From positions 124,001-188,000 of the forward strand of contig MU839855.1 in the NCBI GenBank assembly GCA_030411725.1: a DNA stretch of 64,000 nucleotides, written 5' to 3'. Positions within the stretch are counted from its first letter, which is position 1, and every line of letters starts with the position of its first letter. The notes below the pieces were generated by a model. It was given only the letters and a program-made list of their open reading frames with translations. It searched no databases and had not been told where the DNA came from. Position numbers and translations under genes: made by a program. Source of the DNA: Echria macrotheca. Its lineage: Eukaryota; Ascomycota; Sordariomycetes; Sordariales; Schizotheciaceae. Positions 47,143 to 58,051 of this stretch are shown here, piece by piece.

Positions 47143-48042
47143 TTTTCGGAGATCTCAAGGTTTTTAAACAGCGCTGGTCAGGAATGCTTTAGGAGATATA
47201 AAGAAGGGTAAAGGAAAATGGGAGAAGTTCTTGCACTCCGTGCTAGTGGAGAAATGAGGTTCAACTGGGCCATTGGAGCCCAACCTCTCCATGCTTCTTG
47301 CCCCAAATGCAGTTGGCAGCATTACTGAACGCTGATTGGATTGGGTTCGCTATACATCTACCAGAAATATGCGGACAATGAAACCAATGGACAAGGTCTT
47401 TTCACGTTCTTATCTGAAGATTGTAAGCCTTACGGCAGCTTCATTCCCAGACGCCCAATCATGATTGCTCTGAATGCGAAATGCACGAATGCGGGATGGC
47501 CGAAATAAGACCGCAGCGACTTAGGATTTAGGTTTCGCGTCTTTGTTGTCCACGCGTCGCATTTGTTAAGTTACTTGCGAGTCGCGAACCCCTAATGTAC
47601 CCCTGACGTGAGGCAAATAGGAAATATGTCAGTTTGGAATACTTCATAGTTTTCGCCCAGAAAGACCCCCTTGCAACATTCAGCTCTTAGTGCTACTCAC
47701 ACAGTACAATGTCGGGCAGTTTCTCAGAAGTCATGGGGTGGTGCACGTCCCTCTCAACCGATCTACTTCCCTGACTTGCAAGGAAACGTAAAACCGGTCA
47801 CGAAGGAGGTTCCAGGGAAAAAGAAGGATAAAAAGAAAGGGAAAAGTCCTGTATCTTAAGTAGGCCAAAGTTCAATATTGTAACCTACCTACCCCCAACC
47901 ACTATTCTTACACTGGCTGTGAGCCAAGAATACACTACTACCACCCCTTCACTCTGGCCTGGATTCCTAGCCTAACAATTTCCTGCCCAACTACCAGCCC
48001 CTTACCTGCCCCAAGCTGCTTGACCACCGCGGGTCACCAACT
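47143..48042. other. Intergenic; a short Lys-rich frame only
   Basis: A 62-codon frame (47671-47859, +) without a proper ATG ends in a Lys-rich tail (GKKKDKKKGKSP). It may be a last exon or chance. Nothing else is recognised. Confidence 0.3.
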
Positions 48043-49458
48043 CTATGTCAAACGATTGTACCGGCAGCGGCGGCAAACCATTATACGGCACTGACGACAC
48101 TCGTAGATGTAATTTGGGAGGGTGTCGTTGCATTGCTCGCATTGATGGCGGCCGGAGAGAGATCCCCACGATGTGTGTTGACACTGATGATTGCGGACGA
48201 GGTTTTGCGCCGCGCGCGTAACCAAGTTGGCCCGCGCGTTGGCCCCGAGACGACGGCCTCCAGCATCGCGGTTCACAATGGTATTTGCACGAGCATAGAG
48301 CCGGTCTTCTTGCCATTGGTCGCAGCGGCATGTCTTCCAGCGCTCTCCGCACAAGTAGCAGAATTGGGCGCTGCAGCGGCAAGCTGGGCAAAAGAGTTAG
48401 CATCAGTCGCACGGAAAATTGCCACCGCCGAAAGAGGAACTTGCTGATGTGATTGCACCCAAACTGCAGCTCCACGAAGCGGGAGCAAGAGTAGCACTTC
48501 TGCCATCCCTCTTGCTTGGCGAGCTCGACTAGCTGCTTCGCAGCTGGGTCATCGGGACAGTCGCTGTTAGCATGAGCCGCCTTCTTGCACACGGTGCAGG
48601 TGAGAGTATGGCAGCGAATACAGGTTGCTACGCCGTTCTTGATAGCCTGTGGAGGCACGAAAGCGGAGCAAGTCTGCTTTGAACAGTATGTGCGGTTTGG
48701 TGTCTCGAACTCGATCTTCTTGGCGAGGAACTCTCCAATGAACTGTTTCGTGAAGAAAGGGCGGCAAACGTCGATGGGGATTGGGAGGCGGCAACACTTC
48801 GGGGGGAAAAGTGCTGCGGCTTGTCAGTGGTGGGTGGAAGTCCGTTTGGGATAGGTCTTCGCCTACATTCATCGGCCATCGACGCCTGGAATAGAGACCG
48901 CAGACACTCACCACAGTAGTCGTGGTGACATCCCGGGCAGGTTGCGATATTGGAACGGTAGTGCTTCTCCGTGCACGAAACACATGCAATGCTTTGCAAG
49001 TTCTTCGGCTGTCTGCTTGCAGCCCAAGCCGATGACTCCGCATGTCCGGGCGGGATGATGCCGTCTTCCGGTGCGTCAATAGCGAGCGCCTTCATTTTCC
49101 CCGTCATCTCAATGCCCAAGTTCGGTGTCGTCGCTGTGGGGTCCTGGATTCCCGCCAAACGACAAGCAAGCTCTCTGTCGCGGACGGTCTGCGTTTCTTC
49201 GGCTTCGAAGGCGCGTATGGCGTCGGCGTCGAGGACCACAGCCTGAGCCATGCTCTGGCACATCGCTCTGTCTGAAAGAAGCTGCGCGTTGCTTGATAGC
49301 TCGGTCTGGTATGCCTCTATGGCGACAATTGAATCCAGAACTTCTCCTTCGCGATGTTTTCCTTTGCCAGTGATGCTCTTTTCAAGTTCTCGGAGATCCT
49401 CGAGGTGCAGCTGCACCACCATACTCAGCGTCATCGGATCGAGGTAGTGGAGATCCAT
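48043..49458 (-). CDS. RBR (RING-IBR-RING) E3 ubiquitin ligase
   Basis: Exons 49458-48867, 48813-48445 and 48383-48043 give 433 residues. Intron 1 (53 bp) is GTAGGC...CCGCAG. Intron 2 (61 bp) starts GCAAGT and ends GCCCAG with branch GCTAAC, a GC-AG intron; it is the only splice that yields the conserved FGCNHITCRCSAQFCYLCG of RING2. The N-terminal helix (LDPMTLSMVVQLHLEDLREL) and a Glu/Arg-rich helix are usual for fungal members. RING1 starts at about residue 159 (CVSC...CPGCHHDYCGECL). The IBR has CSKQTC, CIRCHTLTC and CKKAAHANSDCP. After RING2 a further Cys-pair segment (HQCEQCN, CRQCRIMVCRRC) follows. RBR ligases pass ubiquitin through a RING2 cysteine. The start at 49458 matches the family's N-terminus. 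Confidence 0.88.
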
Positions 49459-50040
49459 TGCCAATAGACGTTGCAACGAATTGCTGGGTAATGCAGCGCT
49501 GTGAGAAAGAGGACCTGAACTGAGTTAGGTAAAGGTGGGGGAAGGTGATGAGATATGGAGGGAATACGCTCACTGGCAGTTCCATGCTGTCAGAATCTTC
49601 GAGAATGAGCGGAGACTTGAGCAAACATCGAAGCCACCGTATGCCGCTGTCCTAGAGCTGAGCGAATGGCAAGCCGACAACGTCCTGTAGCAGGCCTCAC
49701 TACAGCGAAGCTACCCGTCTTGCTTGCAACCTTTGGCCAGTAGAAACTCAACAAAAGCGGGGCCAACAGAAGGAGTGGACAAAAAGGGTTTCCGCGCATC
49801 CATGCAAAAGGACTTGTGATTCAGCTGTAATTCTGAACATTGAGGCAAGAAAGATTCACTAACAAATGCCCCGCGATAATGTGAGCATGATGTCGCTGGC
49901 AGAGGAATTACCTATGGTATGAAAGGCAGCGGCTGAGACGCCAGGAATACTGCCGGCGCCGGAACCAGGGATGGCGCCAGCTAAGCTCAAATGCTACTGC
50001 ATATCATTTTGCTTAATCACCCAGCGAGGAGGCCCTAACA
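49459..50040. other. Upstream region of the RBR gene
   Basis: No gene. A short upstream exon is conceivable, since frames are open near 49580-49490, but no ATG splices in frame. Confidence 0.4.
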
Positions 50041-52080
50041 GATAATATATATTTAACTTTTTAGGTTTAAATTTAAAGCCAGTTATAAGGTTAGTTATAA
50101 TAATAGCTATAATCCTTTACACTAATAGTTCTTTATATTAAGCTTAACTATATATATTAGCTGGTACATATATAAGTGGAAAGCTAACTTATACCTTAAA
50201 TAACTTATATTTAAGTAAAAGCTTTTAATTAGCTAAATCCAACCTTTACTCCTAAACAACTGCAAAGCTTTAACTTTTTACATCTTTTTACTTAGAGGTC
50301 GTATAAGCTTGCAAACTTAACTAGACTATGCGCTTAATTAAAAGCTTTCCGTATATATGCTTTTTATATATTTTAGCCCTAGGATTTATAAAGAATTTTA
50401 CAATTTAGGGTTATAAAAAATCCTACGTACTGCGGGGCTATAAGGCTATATATTTTATAAAGAATCCTACGTAGGATTTTTTATATATTATATATTAAGG
50501 TTTTTTTAATTATAAATTATACGATAATATTTTTAAATAATTTAACGTTATTAAATTATTAATTTTTTATATATAATATAAAAGTAGGCTTTTTTACCTA
50601 ATATATAATATAATTATAGTTAGAATACTTTAAATTATCGTTATATAATTCTTTTAAGTTTAAAAAAACCGGAACTAAATTAATAAAAAAACAAAAACCA
50701 TTAAAATCCTTTTAGTTTTATAACTACGTAACACCCTATTATTAAATACCCTTAACGATAACCCTATATTTTAAAACCCTTATATTCTTATACTTAACTT
50801 TAAAATAACCCTAAACCTTTTTTATAATAACCTTATATTTATAAAGTTTATAAACTAAAAGCTTATATTTTAGTAATAAAGCAAATAAATTTATAATATT
50901 AAGTAATATATAAATTTACTTATCGTTAAATTTCGACGCTTATTATACGTTAATTTAATAATTGTAAAACTTTATAATAAAAATTAATTAATAATAATAA
51001 GTAAAAAGTTATATAAATAGCTTAAATTAATTAACTTTACTTTATAAAAGAAAATTTACTTAAATTTACTATTTCCAATTAGGTAACCTTACTTAATTCC
51101 TTTTTAACAAAGCTAAATTAACTAAAAACCCGGTTTTTTAAAATAATTTAATTATTTAAATCTATTTATAATTAACTTAAAAATGTAATACCCTACCTTA
51201 TATATTAATTAGCTTATTTATAGGTAAAAATAACCTAATTAGTTAGCTTTTTACCTTTTTACCCTTTAATAAACTTTTAACTTTATAACTAATATTTAGC
51301 ATTTAATTAATAACTAGTATTTAATAACTAATTTATAATTAATAATTAATATTTAATACTTAAAATTTTTACTTTCTAACCTTTTTTATAGCTACTAACT
51401 TACTTTTAAATCCTTTTAACAATTTAATACTATAACTAAAATAGTTAAACTTTATAGTAATTAAAATTCCAGCTTTTTAATATTTAACAATTAAAATTTA
51501 TATATTTAGCTTCCTAAGTCCAAATTTAAGGTTAGTTATAAAGCTAATTATAATATTAATTATAGTAATAATTATCGTTTTTACTATAAGTTTAATTACG
51601 GTAATAACTATAGGTTTAGTTACTATATTAACTATAATTTTTTATATTAAATTATTTTATCCTTTTTACTTAATTAGCTTATATTAGCTAACTTATATAT
51701 ATATAAAAGGTTAGCTTATATTTTAAAACGCTAGCTTAAACGTTAAAAGGTTAGCTTATATATTTATATAATTTATATTTAATTAAAAGGCTCTAATTAG
51801 CTAAATTAGCTTTTAGCTTTTTACCCTTTTAAAAACTACCTTAAATTTTCCAACCTTTATATCCAACCCCTAAGTAATTTTATAAAGCCGTAATTATACA
51901 AGTAAAAAGCCCTAAATTTAGGTAATCTAGCTATATACTTTTTATAAGTTTTAATATATAAAAGGTTAATAAAGTTAGCTTTTTAAAAAGTAACGAAGTT
52001 AACCCCCCTGCAAATATATAAAGTTATACATTTTTCAACAAAGTTAGCTTAACTTCGTTGCAGAGTAAAGGTTAGGTTGG
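50041..52080. repeat. AT-rich RIP-degraded repeat block
   Basis: About 2 kb of stop-saturated TA-rich DNA with tandem-like AGCTTATATTT and TTAGCT words (50100-51850). Its right margin contains inverted copies of AACGAAGTTAA (51992-52002 and 52050-52060). No protein motif is legible. Transposon origin is inferred from composition. Confidence 0.7.
52051..52075 (+). repeat. Dispersed repeat, copy 2
   Basis: AACTTCGTTGCAGAGTAAAG and on; pairs with 44340-44364. Lies about 260 bp before the start of kinase-like paralogue B. Confidence 0.5.
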
Positions 52081-52337
52081 CTAAAGTAGTGGTACGAGAT
52101 TAAGAGGCGAATGAATGTTTGCGAAGGGGTCCGACGAATTTATTCTTATCGCCCGCGTCTCTCTTAATTGGCCCGATAAGGCAGATAAGCCACAGGAAGT
52201 CCTGCATTCGCAATATTTGGTGCCTGCACCATTTTTCCCACCCACTTTCCTGTCTTTTCCGTGTGGGCTTGTTTTCTACACGCATACAGTACACACAAAC
52301 AACCAAATTCATCTAGCGGTCGACAACGCGGCCAAGT

Positions 52338-53130
52338 ATGGACGTCCCAGAATTCCCTCTCAGGTCAAATCCCGAGAGTAACCCCGATCCCGCGCGAGAG
52401 CAAAAACGCAACGAGATCAGCTTGGTACGTCGCTCGCAGAACCATCAAAACCGCGATGTGACATGTTGCTCATGCGGACGGGCAGCGATTCCAACTTGGC
52501 ACACGTCGTATATTGGCGAAGGGATCAATATGCGACCACCATCCAAACGTGGTGCATCTCCGTGTCTTGCCGAATTGCCTTGACTGGCTTCTTTGGCCGT
52601 TATTGCATCTTCTACCCGCGCCGCTGCGTGATATGCTTCGGTCTTCGTGGCCGGAATGGTTCCTACCACCCAAGGTTGTGCTCAAGAGGAAGAAGAAGGG
52701 GTGGGATGCCGAGTTTGAGAACGAAAAAGCAATATATCAACAGCTAGTCCCGCTACAAGGGACAGTCGTTCCAATCTGCTATGGCGAGGCGGATTGCCCT
52801 GCCACTGAGTCCACAGAAACGCGTGCGCTGGTTCTCTCTGATATCGGAGGGATCGGCCTGTACGAGGATGCGGCCAGTGGGCTAGATACAGAGCACGTGG
52901 AGAGCATGCTACTACAGTCACTTCGGGCGTTAGCCAGTCTGGGGGTCATCCACGACGACAGCAAGCTGGACAACTATCGAATTGTTGGGGACCGAATCAT
53001 GGTCATCGACTTTGACAGCTCATATATCACGGAGAGCGGAGATACTGAGTCTTACGCGAAAAATGATGCTAAGTTTGCCACAGAGCTTTACTGGCTGGCT
53101 CATGGAGGAACGAAGCCAAAGTTAATTTAG
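52338..53130 (+). CDS. Compact protein-kinase-like protein (paralogue B)
   Basis: Exons 52338-52424 and 52486-53130, with a 61-bp intron (donor GTACGT, acceptor GGGCAG), give 243 residues. Exon 2 aligns from its first codons with paralogue A (QLGTRR versus WLGTRR, then HHPNVVHLRVLP versus HHTNVIFLRVLP, EWFLPPKVVLKR, and the catalytic block). The catalytic loop reads IHDDSKLDN and the metal motif VIDFDSSY, so the expected Asp, Asn and Asp are retained although the loop differs from the usual HRD or HGD. Exon 1 is hydrophilic and shares no sequence with paralogue A's exon 1. The C-terminal tail is slightly longer. No nuclease-like partner is adjacent; the closest copy ends 6.4 kb away at 59563. 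Confidence 0.75.
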
Positions 53131-53953
53131 ATAGTGAGCGTTTTAGTAGAAAGTCTGAAAGATACAGGTCAAGCAAGGAATAAATAACCCGGAACAATTC
53201 CCTGTCGAGCTTGGGATAATAAATGGGCGATGAGTGAGCGCGCGTGCGAAATATTGATTTGGAAGGAGAGAGGTGCGGAAGGACAGGGCGATAACAACCG
53301 ATTGCTTTTGTGGTGGGTGTTGATGTTTGTGGAAGGGCAAGAGACATAAGTCCGGAAGCCGGAAGCCAGGTGTCGGCTGTGATGGACATGCGCGCGCCGT
53401 CGGCATGCTGTGTTGGTAGGATGTTTGCTTCGAGATAAATCAGGAAAATGGGTGCTGATATGCGACCTTGTGGAGGGTAGAGGATGTGAACTGTTCTACA
53501 GGCGGCATACATGGCTTTGGGAGAGACCCCCCGCCCAAATGAGCTTCGCCGTGGTTCAATAGGTCAATTGGGGGAGGGCATCCAGTGGGGTTGCGGTTGG
53601 AGTCTGGCGGCCAATGCAGCGAGGTGAGGAGGAGTGCAGCCCTGCAACGACGGTTTTGGGATTTGGTTGTAGCTGTTTCAGTGTTCGTGCGAGTGCAGAA
53701 TATGCAGATCGGCCGAGGCGGGGGGGACAACAGAGGTTCGGGGGAAGAAGGAAAGCGTCCGGGGTTGACGATCAGGATTGAGCTCGTGGCAGCTGACGGG
53801 GGTGGCAAGGAGGTATGAGACCTCGATCAGGTGCGCTTCGCATTCCAAGACAGTTACCTGTCTGCAAGTTCGCAGGTTCGACTGCGACACGCACCTATTA
53901 ACATAGGTACCTATCGTCTCACACCTGACTGCGGCTGGGAATCACTCCAGCAG
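53131..53953. other. Intergenic, no gene recognised
   Basis: Short overlapping frames on both strands without domains. Around 53834-53901 outer 7-bp complementarity (AGGTGCG with CGCACCT) and a GGTTCGA word resemble a tRNA, but the arms do not fold properly. Confidence 0.4.
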
Positions 53954-55518
53954 GATGAGCAGCTCAGAGAAGTCGCTGTCCACGGATGGTACCAGTGAGA
54001 AAGCCCAGCCTACCATCGATGTCCATGACTAACCGCAATGGACGCCCGAGTTCGAAAAGAAGCTGGTGTGGAAGATTGACCGGTACCTGATGCCCATCAT
54101 CTGGGTCATGAACGTCATCTCACGGATGGAGCGCAAAATGACCATCGCCTGGCAAAGATCTGCGCACGAATATTTACAATGTAAACAGCTTGGGCAATGC
54201 CGGTGTTTCTGGTCTCACCGCTGACCTGAAGCTGTCTTCAACACAGTCCAGCTTGGTCGTCATCACTTACTACCGTTAGTGTTGTCGAATCTCACGGTGC
54301 TAGTGATTGGAAACTGGCATTGATCAGTTGGCTATATCGTCTGGGTTCCGATCTCAACCATTATCCTCGCTCGCACCAAACCCTGTTACTGCCTCCCTGC
54401 CACCATAGGCCTTGGGGCATAGTCACTGCGTCGGTGCTATGAACACCTACCCGCAGCTTGTCTCGCCTACTACTCGACATGCTCGAATCGAGCCTGACAC
54501 TAGCAGCGTCCTTTCTCTTCTCTTGCTGGGATCTCCCTCGCGAGATGGGAAGTGCACGTCACTCTACCAGACCTCGGCCAAGTTCGGCGGTGCCTTCGGC
54601 GATATCATTGCCGGTGGTGTCATGTCCAACTTGAGGGTGCTCGTGGCATCCGGGGTTTGCGGTGGCTGTTCATCATCGAGGCGATCATCACCCTTGTCGT
54701 TGCGACGGCTCCTGTTTTTAACCTTCCGGGCTTTCCGGACAAGAGCCCAAGGTTGATCAAGGAGGAACGTTTTGTGGTGACGACACGTCTCCTCCAAGCG
54801 GGAATTATGGCTAGTCATGAGAATGCGAAGCCGACGCTTTCGGTTTGGAGCACAATGAAGGTGGCTGTTAATAACTAACTTGAGGGCTTCATGGATTACT
54901 TTAGGATCTGCCATGAGCTTTTCAGAATGAGCTGCAGAAGAGGTAATCTTGGGCGGACAGTTCATCAGCGCCACGCTCATCATGGTCTACTTCTATCCTG
55001 TGCTCGTCAAAGGCCTCGGATACACCGATCCTGTAATAGCCCAGTTCATAACTGTCCCAATTTTGACCGTCGGCTTCGTCTTCACCCCCGTCAGCGGCAT
55101 CGTCGGCAACCGGTCCCCTCCCAAGCGCGGCCACTTGATCGTCAGTGAGTTAGGCTCACCGTCTTGAGCATCCTTTCCATCATCACCTGCTTTGTGTTTG
55201 ACATCAAGGCTCGCTATGTCTTTCTCTCGTTCATAGCAGCGGGGTGTAGGCGAGATTTGCGCGGTGCATAGGTGGCCTTTGATGCGGAAGTTCTCGACGA
55301 TCTTCTATCCGGGGTCCGCGCTTTTACGATTATATGAAAACCTCCGTCGCGACGACGGCAAACTTGTACGGTGCGTATATCTGGCCGCTGAGGCCCCGGA
55401 GCATCTACTCGGGTTTGGCATGTGTGCGGCGCTCGGAGCGATTGCTGCTATACTGTTCATGGCCTTGTATGTTTCTGAGATGCTGAAAAAGAGGAGTCTG
55501 GGACTTCCTACTCATTGA
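53954..55518 (+). pseudogene. MFS transporter of the Dal5/ACS family, broken
   Basis: Segments of a 12-helix major-facilitator transporter occur in order but in different frames. They are the N-terminus MSSSEKSLSTDGTSEKA (from 53954, with a TAA at 54030), EKKLVWKIDRYLMPIIWVMN (54057), GNAGVSGLTADLKL (about 54196), RWLFIIEAIITLVVATAPVF (about 54663), a central block with YFYPVLVKGLGYTDPV and FTPVSGIVGN (about 54985-55110), and a last helix ALGAIAAILFMALYVSEML. The family carries allantoate, vitamins or other organic anions with protons. Stops, frameshifts and a damaged Asp-containing first helix (ISRMERK for the usual SYMDRTN) show loss of function. Confidence 0.8.
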
Positions 55519-56121
55519 TCTGGAATATTGGTTTTCGGGGGAATCTGGACAGATTGGCGTGCAGGCATTCACGGAATTCTCTCGGTCTCTTTCGGGCTTC
55601 GGCTTTAGGAATTGTTCGGTTTTCTACAGTTTTTCTCCGTTTTCGATCCAGAGTCCCCGGGACAATTTTCTTCTCCCAAGTTCCCGAACTCCAAGTCCCT
55701 GAACTCCAAGTCCCTTAAGGCTTCAAATATCAAAATCTCTATTTGGCCTTGACAGCAAGTTCCAACCCAGCAGGGAGCAGGATACTCGCGGACAATCTGA
55801 TCCGCGGCACAGCCCTACTACACTCGTTTTCGAACTAGGCATCGAAGCGGAGTTGCATCCCATGGTTTCAGCGGCCCTGTGTGCCGCCTTACCCCTGTCC
55901 CCCTTGGCCTATCACGACTCTCACCAACACGGCAACCTCATGTTCGGCCCACAACGACGAAAAGCTTAATTTCGGTTGACTGATGCAGTTAGTAAATGGT
56001 GGCCAAAGCAAAAGTCCTCATAACCTCGGATTCTCAAGTTTTTATTGTGAATCTTCTCTTTCCGTCTTGACTTTTCCATCTCCCTCCCATCCACAAAGAA
56101 ACAAACAAAAACATCCACAAA
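55519..56121. other. Intergenic; promoter of the secreted-protein gene
   Basis: No gene. Contains short direct repeats of (T)CCCTGAACTCCAAG at 55680-55712. The last 60 bp before 56122 are C/A-rich as in fungal 5' leaders. Confidence 0.4.
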
Positions 56122-56751
56122 ATGCGCACCCCAACTCTTACCCTCCTCCCCCTCATCGGCATCACCACTGTGACGGTGACAGCCTCCACTCATCCTCATC
56201 TGAATCAGCCGCGCCAAACCGGCTCCCCCGCCGCCTCCTCCTGCCTGGCTTCGGTCGAATCCATCGCCTCCTCCTTCCCTGTCATCCCGCAGGACCTCAT
56301 CGGCCTGACGGATATCAAGCCCATTACGGACGCGTGCAACTACACGCCGCCTGCTACCATGGCATCGGACTTTTCGTCCTTTTCGAGCGCCGTCAACTCG
56401 TGGGTGCAGGAGAATTGGCCAAAGGTTACGAGCGTTGTGGCCAAGTGTCCTGAGATTCAGAGTGATGTGGATGGGTTTGAGAAGGCTTGGGATTTTTTGA
56501 TTTGTTCGACGGGGACGGGTGGTGGGAGTGCGGCGAGTACGACGACGGGGGGTGGTACTAGCGGGGAGACGACGCCGGCGGCACCGACGGGGACGGTGGT
56601 GAACACGATTGGAACGGAGACGACGGGGACGGCTGGGTCTGGGGCGCAGAGTACGACGAAGAGTGCGGCTGGGGTGAGGGAGACGCGGCTTGTTAACTTA
56701 AAGGGGGTTGTTGCGGTGGTGGGGGCTGTGGGGGCTGTTGTTGCGCTTTGA
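56122..56751 (+). CDS. Small secreted GPI-type cell-surface protein
   Basis: A single exon of 209 residues with A-rich context (CACAAAATGCGC). The signal peptide is MRTPTLTLLPLIGITTVTVT. The mature N-terminal part has four cysteines (ASSCLASVES, DACNYTPP, VAKCPEIQ, FLICSTG) in a helical domain common to small fungal surface proteins. A Gly/Ser/Thr-rich stalk follows (about residues 131-190), then a hydrophobic C-terminus (VVAVVGAVGAVVAL) that reads as a GPI signal. No enzyme motif. Probably a cell-wall or plasma-membrane protein; intact. Confidence 0.8.
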   Translation: MRTPTLTLLPLIGITTVTVTASTHPHLNQPRQTGSPAASSCLASVESIASSFPVIPQDLIGLTDIKPITDACNYTPPATMASDFSSFSSAVNSWVQENWPKVTSVVAKCPEIQSDVDGFEKAWDFLICSTGTGGGSAASTTTGGGTSGETTPAAPTGTVVNTIGTETTGTAGSGAQSTTKSAAGVRETRLVNLKGVVAVVGAVGAVVAL

Positions 56752-56839
56752 GGGGGGTGGACGATGAAGGACACGGACAGTGTTGAGATTAGGGAGCTCA
56801 GGATTTGAAGAGCAATAAAATGCAGCGAAGGGTTCTTCG

Positions 56840-57421
56840 TGTTCCCTCCTTCCAAAGCGTCCAAACTCAACCACAACTTCGCCCTGGCTTTCTCATCCCA
56901 CACACCCTGCAAACATCGGAATGGTAAATCCTCTCTCTCTCGAGAAAGCCTTTAAGCACCTTTCCTCTTCCCTCCTTCCACTTCTCCCCCATACAGTCAT
57001 ACTCCTTCCTCACCCCTTTCTCATACTTGTCATACTCCTTTTCTTCCGCCGCGGGATACTAGGATGCCGAAAACATGGCGACGTCTCCCACATGCCCTTC
57101 ATCACTCGACTTCAGCTCCTCCGCAATAGCCAGGGAATGAGAAGCAGTCGCCTCAATCACGACCTTGGTTCGTTCCAGCCTATCCGGTTCAACGGAGTCT
57201 CGTAGAAGAGAAACAGCCATGGCGGCGGAGTGGACTTCATTGGCAGGAGTCTTGGCGCAGGAATTGCAAATGGCATCGTGGAACCAGATGGCTGCTTCGA
57301 TGGCGTCGGGGTCCGTGAAGATATGTCGATAGGTTGAGAGAAGAGTGAGAAGACAAGTGACGTGGGATATTGAGCGGTAGGAGCGAAAGGGGTGGGGGTT
57401 ATGAGGGACATGCTTGTGCAA
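56840..57421 (-). pseudogene. HD-domain metal-dependent phosphohydrolase, broken
   Basis: The frame from 57421 encodes SISHVTCLLTLLSTYRHIFT, IEAAIWFHDAI and NEVHSAAMAVSLL, the His, His-Asp and downstream helix of a COG4339-type HD phosphohydrolase. The frame has no ATG. It meets an in-frame TAG at 57059, after which the same frame goes on with EYDKYEKGVRKEYDCMGEKW and FLERERIYHSDV. A frameshift near 56920 is then needed to reach WDEKARAKLWLSLDALEGG. All C-terminal parts of the family are thus present but split. The missing start, nonsense codon and frameshift indicate a recent pseudogene. Confidence 0.7.
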
Positions 57422-58051
57422 AGGGAGCGGAGTTCAGTGAGGTTGAAGGAATGGAAAGAGACGTAAGTTGGAGATAGGAGGTTGAGGTTCAGCTAGCTTT
57501 AGCAGGGGTGATGCATGACGTTGTTACGTACTAGGCTGTTACCCCTTTTCTCTTGTGAATTTCGCCATCGCATTATATAAGTAGGTGCCTAATGCATACT
57601 CTAATCCTTTTAATATGATACAAAGGACATTTCAACTATCATAATCGTCAATCAGCTCGGAGCATTAACATGACATGATTTCCAGGTTCCCACAGTGTCC
57701 GGGTTTAACGTAGTACGTAGTATCCCGGGACTAAAACTGGGTTAGCATTTACATAACAAGTCCCAAGCCCTTTCTCGAGTGACTGTTGAGGCACAGTAGC
57801 CTTGTCAGAGACATCACAGCATCGGTTTTAGCTCGGCTCCGAAGACGAGTGCTGAGGTTGCTCCGGCGGAGGTAAGCATCGGACTCAAGTCGCACTCGGC
57901 TCGTGTAACTTGAGCCGCCGGTCCGGCAAATGCCAAAACAGGTATTTAATCACGGTCTCGTCCGAGCCTCCCGGAGCAATTATACTGACTTGACCAGGAA
58001 ACGACCGTCTAGCAACAAGGTGAACACCGATTTACAACATTGATTTGCATC
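57422..58051. other. Intergenic; promoter of the DUF2855 gene
   Basis: No coding frame. Several CGGAG or CTCCG words lie between 57830 and 57980 (for example GCTCCGGCGGAGG at 57859), the half-site type bound by Zn2Cys6 regulators, but none is a firm site. Confidence 0.35.

Noticed and set aside
53834..53901. tRNA-like fold with 7-bp outer stem and GGTTCGA word
   Set aside because: Total length is short (68 nt), the D arm is absent, the T stem does not meet the acceptor, and no anticodon loop of seven bases forms.
57830..57980. CGG/CCG half-sites as a Zn2Cys6 operator
   Set aside because: Several words are present but spacing and orientation vary; too common in GC-rich promoters to call.
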